Positions 14,880 to 21,099 of a stretch of DNA of 22,103 nucleotides are shown one piece after another. Every line of letters starts with the position of its first letter. Position 1 is the first letter of the stretch. Position numbers and translations under genes: made by a program. Source of the DNA: Bacillota bacterium (GTDB lineage Bacteria > Bacillota > Clostridia > Christensenellales > CAG-138); contig JAFABA010000202.1 of the NCBI GenBank assembly GCA_023426265.1, forward strand, positions 1 through 22,103. The letters are read 5' to 3'. The notes under the pieces are model-generated. The model saw nothing but the letters and a program-made list of their open reading frames with translations. It did no database searches and was not told the DNA's origin.

Positions 14880-15500
14880 TTATTGCTCTTTCTCGCACTC
14901 CACCGTGGCCGCGCTGACCTCGTATGTGATGCGTGTGACCATGGAGCCGTCGGGCATGGCCTTTTGGTAGGCGCGGCTTTGCACCCGCCCGGTTACGCAG
15001 AGCCTGTCGCCCACGTTCAAGGCGCTCACGTACCGCGCGTTGCGTCCCCAGGCAATGACGGGGAGATAATCCGATTTGTGGTACGGGCGGTTGACCGCAA
15101 GAAGAATATCCGCGATCTCGCGGGAAAACGGCGTGGTACGGTATACGGGCGGCTTGCAGATAAACCCCGTGAGGCATATTTCATTGATAAACGGCGCTTC
15201 CTCCGGTTTTTCCAGCACGCTTCGCGCAAATACCGTAAGCACAAGGCGGTTGCTCCCCTCGCACTGCATGTTGTAGGAACGCAACTGCCCCGTCACCTGC
15301 AGCGGCTGCCCGGCCTCGGGCAGCATATGCAGCAGACGTTCCCCCGCCGTCACCGGAAGCACGTCCTCCGTGCCTGAAAGGCGCGGCACCACCAGCGGGA
15401 ACGTATAAAACGCCTCCCCGTACAGGCAGTGACTGAAGCAGGGTTCTTCCTGCACGAAGCCCGAAATGATCACGCGGTTGTTTTCCCGGTTTGCCTCCAT
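14880..15500 (-). CDS. SSB-like protein with two OB-fold-like halves
   Basis: A 206-residue protein. Both halves open alike: NRVIISGFVQEEPCFSHCLYG (about residue 8) and NEICLTGFICKPPVYRTTPFS (about residue 105). Each continues to an OB-type strand (GQPLQVTGQLRSY and GDRLCVTGRVQSRAY). The second half is clearly SSB-like (SREIADILLAVNR...DYLPVIAWGRNARYVSAL). It is therefore probably a tandem OB-fold single-stranded nucleic-acid-binding protein. It lacks the acidic DDDIPF-type tip used by SSB to recruit partners and ends ECEKEQ, so it is unlikely to be the main replication SSB. Start ATG at 15500 has AGGGG 7 nt upstream. It is monocistronic, convergent with the MFS gene. Confidence 0.76.
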   Translation of the reverse strand: MEANRENNRVIISGFVQEEPCFSHCLYGEAFYTFPLVVPRLSGTEDVLPVTAGERLLHMLPEAGQPLQVTGQLRSYNMQCEGSNRLVLTVFARSVLEKPEEAPFINEICLTGFICKPPVYRTTPFSREIADILLAVNRPYHKSDYLPVIAWGRNARYVSALNVGDRLCVTGRVQSRAYQKAMPDGSMVTRITYEVSAATVECEKEQ

Positions 15501-15601
15501 ATGCAATCCCCTACGCCTTTCCGCTTAAGCGCCTAACCAATGAATGAACGGCAGCGGTGCGTTTCCGCCGCAGGATACCGGCCGCTTCAAAGCAAAACAT
15601 C

Positions 15602-15733
15602 CGCATTCTTTCCCATCAAATTTGCATCGATTTCAAAACGAATGCGTGTGCTCGCCCATGTCCGGTACATGGCGGACCGCGCACGGGGCGCTTTTATAAA
15701 GCGCAGTCCATACCGTGTGTATTGGCATACGGT
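15602..15733. other. Cluster of four inverted repeats in a 376-bp gene-free interval
   Basis: The stretch 15501-15876 has no convincing gene. Within it are four successive inverted repeats: CGCATTC/GAATGCG (15602-15608, 15640-15646), GTCCG/CGGAC (15660-15664, 15673-15677), GCGCTTT/AAAGCGC (15688-15694, 15698-15704), and ACC-GTAT/ATAC-GGT (15712-15733, with a four-base bulge). A run of eight T follows at 15747-15754. This could be a structured leader of the LCP gene, a small RNA or protein-binding sites. No known riboswitch class was recognised. I see no strong promoter for either flanking gene here. Confidence 0.35.
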
Positions 15734-15876
15734 GCTTATGAAACCATTTTTTTTATGTGTATTCATGTATAGGGCCGGGTATGCGGAACATGTTTTTCAT
15801 GCAATGAACACAAACTAATCCTGTTTCGGGCCGGATGATTTTGAGGCCCAACAATATTCCCGGAGGTGCCGATTGC

Positions 15877-16893
15877 ATGAAATGGAACGACCGGCGACAG
15901 AGCCGCTATTTTATTGTTTTCCTTTGCCTTACCCTCGTGCTTTTTTCAGGGGCGGGCATGCTTCAGCAGCTGCGTGACCCGCACTTATCCCAAACGCCCG
16001 CGCCGCAGGCGGCGGAAGCGGATTTAGAGCCGGAAACGGTGGATACCGCCGCGCAGTCCGCAAATTCCATGCGGCTTTTAGGCGAGGATACGATCAACAT
16101 CGTATTGATGGGCATCGACAGCAACGAAGAGCGCGAAGAAAAAGGCCGCGGTTACCGCAGCGACACCATCGCGATACTCGTGATCGACCTCGATATCCCC
16201 TCCTGCACGGTGTTGAGCATCCCGCGCGACACGCGCGTGAAGGTGCGCCGCCTGGACGATCACGGGAGGGTCGTGAGCACGCAGTACAACAAAATCAATT
16301 CCGCGTTCAATTTCGGCGGCGGGCCGGAAGAATACGGGCACGAGAATTTGATCTATTCGCTTGAAAAGCTGCTCTTTGACGGGCTCCAGAGCGATTTCCG
16401 CCTGCATTATTACGCGAGCATCGATATGGACGGCATCGCAAAATTTGCGGATGCCGTAAACGGCGTGCCCGTAACGCTCCCCTACGATATGCCCGGCTTT
16501 GGCAAAAAGGGCGATACGGTGCTGCTGCAGGGCGAAAAGGCGCAGAGCTTTGTGCGCATGCGTCACGGCATCACCGGCGGCAGCGATATCGCGCGCGTGA
16601 AACGGCAGCAGGCGTTTATCCGCGCGTTCGCTTCCCGCGTCAAATCCATGAACCCGATACAGGCCGTACCCAGGCTGTGGACGGCGCTCAATTCCTATGT
16701 GCATACCAACATCGGCATAGGCCAGATGCTTGCGCTTGCGGATGTATTGAGAGATCTCAATCTGGACGAGGTGGAATTTGTCACGCTGCCCGGCCGGTGC
16801 AAGACAATAGACCGCCGCAGCTACTATGTGGCGGATACCGATCGGGTGCGTGAGGTCGCGCTCTCCCTATGGGGGGAAAGCAATGGCCGCTGA
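15877..16893 (+). CDS. LCP-family (LytR-CpsA-Psr) cell wall glycopolymer ligase
   Basis: A 338-residue protein with a short basic N-terminus and one membrane helix (about residues 11-28), then an extracellular domain. LCP core motifs are NIVLMGIDSNEE, YRSDTIAILVIDLD, VLSIPRDTRVKV (phosphate-binding Arg and Asp), NGVPV, and the late R-H-G...GSDIARVKRQQAFIRA. These enzymes transfer undecaprenyl-phosphate-linked teichoic acid or polysaccharide to peptidoglycan. The Pro/Ala/Glu-rich stretch after the helix looks like a linker. Start ATG at 15877 has GGAGGTG 8 nt upstream. It is a single gene preceded by the repeat-rich interval. The nucleotide-sugar dehydrogenase at 21100 fits a surface-glycan theme nearby. 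Confidence 0.9.
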   Translation: MKWNDRRQSRYFIVFLCLTLVLFSGAGMLQQLRDPHLSQTPAPQAAEADLEPETVDTAAQSANSMRLLGEDTINIVLMGIDSNEEREEKGRGYRSDTIAILVIDLDIPSCTVLSIPRDTRVKVRRLDDHGRVVSTQYNKINSAFNFGGGPEEYGHENLIYSLEKLLFDGLQSDFRLHYYASIDMDGIAKFADAVNGVPVTLPYDMPGFGKKGDTVLLQGEKAQSFVRMRHGITGGSDIARVKRQQAFIRAFASRVKSMNPIQAVPRLWTALNSYVHTNIGIGQMLALADVLRDLNLDEVEFVTLPGRCKTIDRRSYYVADTDRVREVALSLWGESNGR

Positions 16894-16924
16894 CAAAGTC
16901 CCTGCGGAGGGATGCTTTGCTTCC

Positions 16925-16961
16925 AAAATAAAAGCCGGGACGGTGAAAATCACCGTCCCGG
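16925..16961 (-). terminator. Rho-independent terminator after the 189-residue gene, possibly bidirectional
   Basis: A perfect 11-bp stem CCGGGACGGTG (16935-16945) with CACCGTCCCGG (16951-16961) and an AAAAT loop. On the minus strand it is followed by a T-rich tail (CTTTTATTTT), 10 bp after the stop at 16972. On the plus strand the tail is weak, but it may also stop transcripts from the LCP gene. Confidence 0.84.
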
Positions 16962-16971
16962 TTGATGTGCC

Positions 16972-17541
16972 TTACAGGCGGAATTGGCGTATCAAACCGC
17001 TTGCCATTTCATCCGCCATGGTATTAGAAAGCTCCAGCAGTCCTTCAAAACGCGCGATCCCTTCGGCATTGTTGCCGGAATGCACGAATACCGCCTGCTC
17101 CTCCGTCATCTCCAGCTGTTCTTCCAGCAGCGCCTGCCATAATGGACCGGTCCAGGCTTCGTTGATGCTCTGCAGGAATATGGAAATACGCTCTGCGTTT
17201 GCATACCAGTCTTGCCTTATCCCGGCCATCCCGGCGGAGTCTTCGCCGCACACCGCTTCCATGAGGGCCGCGGCGCAATCAAGCTGCTTCTTTTGCAGGT
17301 CCTGGAGCTGCCCTGCCGTGCGCTCGCCATAGAGAGCGGAGAAGAGGGTGTAAAAGTCTTCCGGATTCCGGTACAGCCGCCGCGTTACGGCTTCCTTATC
17401 CGGCAAGGAAAATGCGGTGCTTATCAGCAACCCGCGCGTCCACAACACTTGGTCCAGCCAAAACCGGCGGACGGTGTGCATAAGCTTAATCTGGTTGGAT
17501 GTTGCTCCTTCCAGCGGGGTGGGCTTTGATTTCCAGCTCAT
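16972..17541 (-). CDS. Conserved helical protein of unknown function, last gene of the aroD-lux-like operon
   Basis: 189 residues, predicted almost entirely helical, with no signal peptide or membrane segment. Regularly spaced polar and aromatic motifs are visible: VRRFWLDQVLWTRGLLIS (about 24-41), LPDKEAVTRRLYRNPEDFY (46-64), LYGERTAGQL, DWYANAERISIFLQSIN, and a final NTMADEMASGLIRQF. The pattern recalls an uncharacterised Firmicutes family, perhaps a four-helix bundle, but I can give no function. The conserved WTR, RNP and WYxNA segments could be functional. GGAGG is 7 nt before the ATG and lies within a 13-bp inverted repeat arm. It is 67 bp after the LuxC-like stop and is followed by a terminator. 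Confidence 0.8.
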   Translation of the reverse strand: MSWKSKPTPLEGATSNQIKLMHTVRRFWLDQVLWTRGLLISTAFSLPDKEAVTRRLYRNPEDFYTLFSALYGERTAGQLQDLQKKQLDCAAALMEAVCGEDSAGMAGIRQDWYANAERISIFLQSINEAWTGPLWQALLEEQLEMTEEQAVFVHSGNNAEGIARFEGLLELSNTMADEMASGLIRQFRL

Positions 17542-17543
17542 AT

Positions 17544-17603
17544 GTTATCCTCCGCGGTTACTCCATACTATGCGTAAAGAGAGCATATTGCGCGGAGGAT
17601 AAC
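17544..17603 (-). promoter_or_regulatory. 13-bp inverted repeat enclosing the ribosome binding site of the 189-residue gene
   Basis: GTTATCCTCCGCG (17544-17556) and CGCGGAGGATAAC (17591-17603) are perfect inverse complements separated by 34 bp. In the minus-strand mRNA the 3' arm contains the GGAGG of the gene starting at 17541, and the 5' arm begins 5 nt after the LuxC-like stop codon. Folding would bury the ribosome binding site. There is no T run, so it is not an intrinsic terminator. Confidence 0.72.
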
Positions 17604-17608
17604 CCGTC

Positions 17609-18895
17609 CTATTCCAAAGAGACGCGCTTCATATAGCGCGTTAGCGCGTATGCCCCGTCGTGGGCCGCGCCGCAGTAGGCGGCGGACATATTGTTTGGAT
17701 CCGTCACGCGGATGACGCCCGCGCGAAAAAGCAGTTCTGATATTTCTTCCCGTTCTTCCCTGCCGCATAAAAGGCCCGCCGTTTGCAGGTATCCCCTGTA
17801 TGGGCGAAGCTTTTCCACCAATTCCCCCCTGGGCAGCCGCCGCACCCAGCAGTTGCGGAACTGCAGCGAAGAGTCCAGTTTAAAATCCGGGCGGTACTGC
17901 ACGCTTCCTTCCGTTCCCTCGTACAGCCAGCCGCCGTGGAACGTCGATAACAGCGCTTCCGTGCGCAGCCTTAGCGTGAGGTGCGCCTGCAGGACGGTAT
18001 CGAGTTTGCGAGGTTCCGCCTTGCCCGCCCGCTCCAGAACGGCTAAGAAGGATTTGCAGAATGCCAGGGCTTCCTCCTCGTCCTCCGTATCCAGATAAAT
18101 CCCCTGGCAGGAACTGCACGGAAGCTGGTTGGTCAAAGAAATGTGGGACACCAGCGCAAGAAGTTGCTCCTCTCCCATGCCCGCCCGCGTGACATAGGCA
18201 AAGCTGAGCTTGTGGGCCCATTCTATGATGCGGACGCCGGGCTTTGCCAAGCGGCGCACCGCCGTAATTGCGGCGTCCGACCCCCAGACGACGATGGCGT
18301 CCGCAACGTCCGCCAGCCGTTCCATCAGCGCCGTTTCCTCGGAGGGGTAATCAAACACATAGATATACTCTTTTAATTCCGGCGCAGTGCGGATAAGCGC
18401 CTCAAGCAGCTCTATGGATAATCCGTCCCCGCCGCCGGGAAGCTTTAAAATGTTGATGTTGCCGGTCAGCAGCCCCTCGATTACGGTGAACGCGGGCAGC
18501 GCCTCCATGTTGCCCGCCGCAATGTGAAACAGCACCCCCAGCGGCCGCCACTGCTCCCGGACCGGCTCCTCCCGGCCCAGCGGCACAAATGAAACAGGCT
18601 CCCATGGGTTTTGCCCAAGCTCGCGTTCCATGCGCGAAAGCAAATAATCCGGGTCCAGCATGTTCAACGCTTCCGCAAGCTGCCTGCGCGCAGCAGATAC
18701 GGAAAGCCCGGTTTCAACCAGTTGGGGAATATACTGTTCCGGATCGATTTGCGCGCACAGCTCTTTGCACGCCTTCATGACCGTTTGCGCAAGCGGCCGC
18801 GCATGGGAAAGCGTGCGCGCGACGGATGCCTGTATATTCTCCAATACCGCAAGGCTCTCTTGCCGGTCCATCCGTTGCCCGAACAACAGGTTCAT
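17609..18895 (-). CDS. LuxC-like acyl-CoA/acyl-protein reductase
   Basis: A 428-residue member of the LuxC (PF05893-type) aldehyde-dehydrogenase-related reductases. These reduce an acyl thioester to an aldehyde with NADPH through an acyl-cysteine. The N-terminal helical region (1-100) is followed by the nucleotide-binding region PLGVLFHIAAGNMEALPAFTVIEGLLTGNINILKLPG (118-153). Then come VVWGSDAAI and WAHKLSFAYV. The likely nucleophile is Cys260 in NQLPCSSCQG, at the place of the LuxC active cysteine, with an extra Cys263. The ATG overlaps the stop of the LuxE-like gene by four bases, and GGAGG lies 7 nt upstream, so the two are translationally linked. No luciferase (luxAB) or transferase (luxD) is nearby. 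The acyl substrate is unknown. Confidence 0.87.
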   Translation of the reverse strand: MNLLFGQRMDRQESLAVLENIQASVARTLSHARPLAQTVMKACKELCAQIDPEQYIPQLVETGLSVSAARRQLAEALNMLDPDYLLSRMERELGQNPWEPVSFVPLGREEPVREQWRPLGVLFHIAAGNMEALPAFTVIEGLLTGNINILKLPGGGDGLSIELLEALIRTAPELKEYIYVFDYPSEETALMERLADVADAIVVWGSDAAITAVRRLAKPGVRIIEWAHKLSFAYVTRAGMGEEQLLALVSHISLTNQLPCSSCQGIYLDTEDEEEALAFCKSFLAVLERAGKAEPRKLDTVLQAHLTLRLRTEALLSTFHGGWLYEGTEGSVQYRPDFKLDSSLQFRNCWVRRLPRGELVEKLRPYRGYLQTAGLLCGREEREEISELLFRAGVIRVTDPNNMSAAYCGAAHDGAYALTRYMKRVSLE

Positions 18896-20010
18896 ACCCG
18901 TGCCTCCAATGCTTCCGCCGCGCCCGCGGCGCAGGTTTTGATGCCCTGCGCGTTCGCGCGGCCCAGCACCTCAAAGTATGGCGCCCTAACACCGCAGCCG
19001 CATGTTTTTCCGTCGTACAGCACGGCGATATCGTCCGTCATGACGCTGACAAACGGCACGCCCTGCATGATGGGCGTGACAAAGCTCAATAGCCCCGGCT
19101 GTCCGTATGGCAGCGGAAGGAGCGTCCTGATGTCCCGAATGATCACGCGGCTGTACACTGGCACATGGAAGTGGTGGCTCGCGCAGTCGCAGTACGCGAT
19201 GGGATGTTCGGCGGCGCTGAAAAACTCCTTGCAGCCGCTTTCCGGAATCCCGAGCGTATCCCCGATGCGGGAAAGCAGCTCCCGCTTTTCCACACGCTTT
19301 GCAAATTGCTGCTTGAAGCCGCCGCCAAGGAGCGCCTTGCTTCCTTTGGGCAATTTCAGGCGGCAGCCGCTTTGCTCCAACTCTTGAGTCAGAGCCAGCA
19401 TAAAATACGGGAACCCGACAAGACGTACGGGCAGCCCCTGCTTTTGATAGCGGTGCAACGCGCGTAAAACCCCTTCAATGTTGGGCGTATACGCGCCGTC
19501 CCGGTATTTGAGCGCGTACTCCCTGTGCAGGGCGGGCGCAAAATATGTGACGCCGTGCGCCGTCTTGACCGCGCCCGTCTCCATAACGGGGGAAGGTTCA
19601 TATCCGAGCAAAATATAATTGGTTGGGGCCAATGACAGCAGGCGATGATAGGAGAAAAGCTTTAACAGCATGCGGATGCCGTAGGAAAAGCTTACCGCGT
19701 CGATGCCGATGCGGCTTTTCATGCCCGACGTGCCGGAGGACGTGGCGCGGATCAAAAACCGCTTTTCCTCCATGGAAAACAGCGGATGCGCTTTCAAGAA
19801 CAGCGTGGGCAGCACCGGGACGCGATAGAGATCGTCAATGGTTTTTAGTGCATCAACCGTGAAGGCTTCCCGCTCCAATAACGCGCGGTATTCCGGGCAG
19901 CGCGAACTGTGCAGATGCACGTTTTCTTTTACGGCTTCCAAAAACAAAGCGTCCGTGCCATTTAAATTATACGGGTCTTTTGTCTGGAACAGCCTGCGTG
20001 TGCAATTCAT
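18892..20010 (-). CDS. LuxE-like acyl-protein synthetase (ATP-dependent carboxylic acid activation)
   Basis: A 372-residue protein of the LuxE/PaaK-related adenylating family. LuxE activates a fatty acid as acyl-AMP, takes the acyl group on a cysteine, and passes it to LuxC for reduction. The AMP-binding loop is ATSSGTSGMKSR (about 89-100). LLGYEPSP, VGFPYFML, ALLGGGFK and a C-terminal TCGCGVRAPYFEVLGRA follow, typical of the family. Cys360 lies 12 residues from the C-terminus, like the acyl-carrying cysteine near the end of Vibrio/Photobacterium LuxE. ATG at 20010 has GGGGG 6 nt upstream; a TTG at 20052 is less likely. It follows aroD by 63 bp and overlaps the LuxC-like gene. The substrate could be fatty, aromatic or other. 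Confidence 0.85.
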   Translation of the reverse strand: MNCTRRLFQTKDPYNLNGTDALFLEAVKENVHLHSSRCPEYRALLEREAFTVDALKTIDDLYRVPVLPTLFLKAHPLFSMEEKRFLIRATSSGTSGMKSRIGIDAVSFSYGIRMLLKLFSYHRLLSLAPTNYILLGYEPSPVMETGAVKTAHGVTYFAPALHREYALKYRDGAYTPNIEGVLRALHRYQKQGLPVRLVGFPYFMLALTQELEQSGCRLKLPKGSKALLGGGFKQQFAKRVEKRELLSRIGDTLGIPESGCKEFFSAAEHPIAYCDCASHHFHVPVYSRVIIRDIRTLLPLPYGQPGLLSFVTPIMQGVPFVSVMTDDIAVLYDGKTCGCGVRAPYFEVLGRANAQGIKTCAAGAAEALEARV

Positions 20011-20073
20011 GCGTTTCCCCCAATCAAGTCTTATAAAATCGAGGGCCTCCAATGCTTTTATGAAATGATGCTT

Positions 20074-20835
20074 TCAGGCGTGCGTATTCAGGGAGTTCTG
20101 TATCTCATGAAGCGTTTTTGCCGGAAGCTGGCCGGGTGCGGAAACAACGCCCGCCGCCCCGAACGTCATATCCGAGCCGGATAAATTGCCGCAAACACGG
20201 CTCACGGCGCCCAACGCGCCCATGGAAATGGCGATGAGCGGCCGGTCTTTGTATGCTCTTGTAAACTCCTCCGCGGCGCACAGAAGCGTTAAAACATCCT
20301 GTTCGTTTTTTGGCATAACGGCGATTTTTACAAGATCGGCACCCGAGCGCTGCATGGCGCGCAGGCGCGTTATAAGTTCTTCCTTGGGCGGCGTCTCATG
20401 AAAATCGTGGCTGGATACTACCACCCGTACGCCGAGCATCTGAAGCTCGCCGATATGCCGTATTACCGCCGCGTCGCCCGCGCCAAACTCCACATCAATC
20501 ACATCCGCAAACCCGCTTTCAGCGGCAACAAGATTGAGGCGCAGATACTCCTTTTGCGGGGCGCCGAACGCGCCGCCTTCGTTTTTTGTGCGGATAGTGA
20601 ACAAAAGCGGCAGATCTCCTATTGCTTCGCGCAGCGCCTGTAACGCGCCCAGTACGGCGGGTTCGTCGAGCACGCCAAACTGATCCGCCCGCCATTCCAC
20701 CGCGTCCACGGGTTCGCTTTTGAGGGAAGCCGCCTGCAGGAGAAGCTCCTCCTTCGTTTCCGCCGCGACGGGGACTATGATTTTAGGCAATCCTTCCCCG
20801 ACCGTAAGGTTTCTGACGCGAACGCATGCTTTCAT
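20074..20835 (-). CDS. aroD: Type I 3-dehydroquinate dehydratase
   Basis: A 253-residue TIM-barrel enzyme catalysing the third shikimate-pathway step, 3-dehydroquinate to 3-dehydroshikimate, through a Schiff base. The catalytic residues fall at the classical positions: Glu86 (RTKNEGG), His143 (SSHDFHETP) and the Schiff-base lysine Lys170 (LVKIAVMP). VEWRADQF and SMGALGAVSRVCG complete the signature. Start ATG at 20835 has AAGGGG 5 nt upstream; the in-frame ATG at 20856 is upstream of that site. It is the first gene of an operon with the LuxE/LuxC-like genes, with its own promoter. No other shikimate gene is adjacent. Confidence 0.96.
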   Translation of the reverse strand: MKACVRVRNLTVGEGLPKIIVPVAAETKEELLLQAASLKSEPVDAVEWRADQFGVLDEPAVLGALQALREAIGDLPLLFTIRTKNEGGAFGAPQKEYLRLNLVAAESGFADVIDVEFGAGDAAVIRHIGELQMLGVRVVVSSHDFHETPPKEELITRLRAMQRSGADLVKIAVMPKNEQDVLTLLCAAEEFTRAYKDRPLIAISMGALGAVSRVCGNLSGSDMTFGAAGVVSAPGQLPAKTLHEIQNSLNTHA

Positions 20836-20882
20836 AATTTCCCCTTTATATGGCACACCGTATGGATCGTCTTGCTGCGCGC

Positions 20883-20911
20883 ATCATACCACGCTTTTGC
20901 CGGTTTGTAAA
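20883..20911 (-). promoter_or_regulatory. Promoter of the aroD-lux-like operon
   Basis: On the minus strand, -35 TTTACA (20906-20911, five of six consensus bases) and -10 TATGAT (20883-20888) are 17 bp apart. They lie about 48 bp upstream of the aroD start codon. Confidence 0.7.
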
Positions 20912-20977
20912 TCTTTGCGCGCTTTGAAGCCTTAGAATGCAATCCATTTATTATGCAATCCTGCCACAAAAATATCA

Positions 20978-21006
20978 ATGACGAAGAATCGACAATCCGT
21001 TATGAT
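20978..21006 (+). promoter_or_regulatory. Weak candidate promoter of the nucleotide-sugar dehydrogenase gene
   Basis: -35 ATGACG (20978-20983) and -10 TATGAT (21001-21006) are 17 bp apart on the plus strand. This would give a leader of roughly 85 nt. The -35 matches only four of six consensus bases, so another start within the A/T-rich stretch 21010-21035 is possible. Confidence 0.33.
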
Positions 21007-21039
21007 GAATAGGAAACTATACGATATATATTGCATACC

Positions 21040-21055
21040 GCGCTATCGTTAGCGC
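21040..21055 (+). repeat. Short inverted repeat in the leader of the nucleotide-sugar dehydrogenase gene
   Basis: GCGCTA and TAGCGC form a perfect 6-bp inverted repeat around TCGT, 44 bp before the start codon. It would form a small hairpin in the mRNA leader or could be an operator. No T run follows. Confidence 0.4.
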
Positions 21056-21099
21056 AACAGGCCGGGACGCAGTGTGTATATACATTTTGGGGTGTGTTT

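Noticed and set aside
15540..15818. A 92-codon plus-strand frame, and a 27-codon piece starting at an ATG near 15738, in the gene-free interval
   Set aside because: No ribosome binding site, erratic composition, overlap with inverted repeats and no recognisable family. A small peptide cannot be fully excluded.
17544..17603. Invertible promoter flanked by inverted repeats (phase variation)
   Set aside because: The 34-bp spacer is much shorter than known invertible promoter segments, and no recombinase gene is nearby. An mRNA hairpin explains the arrangement better.
18899..20056. A 13-nt direct repeat (AAGCATTGGAGGC) before the LuxC-like and LuxE-like starts
   Set aside because: A few 13-nt repeats are expected by chance in 22 kb. 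One copy encodes the end of the LuxE-like protein, so no regulatory meaning is needed.
20960..21075. Cyclic-di-GMP (GEMM) riboswitch suggested by a GGGACGCA string before the nucleotide-sugar dehydrogenase
   Set aside because: The other conserved helices and the tetraloop/receptor parts are not present in order, so the match is only a short string.
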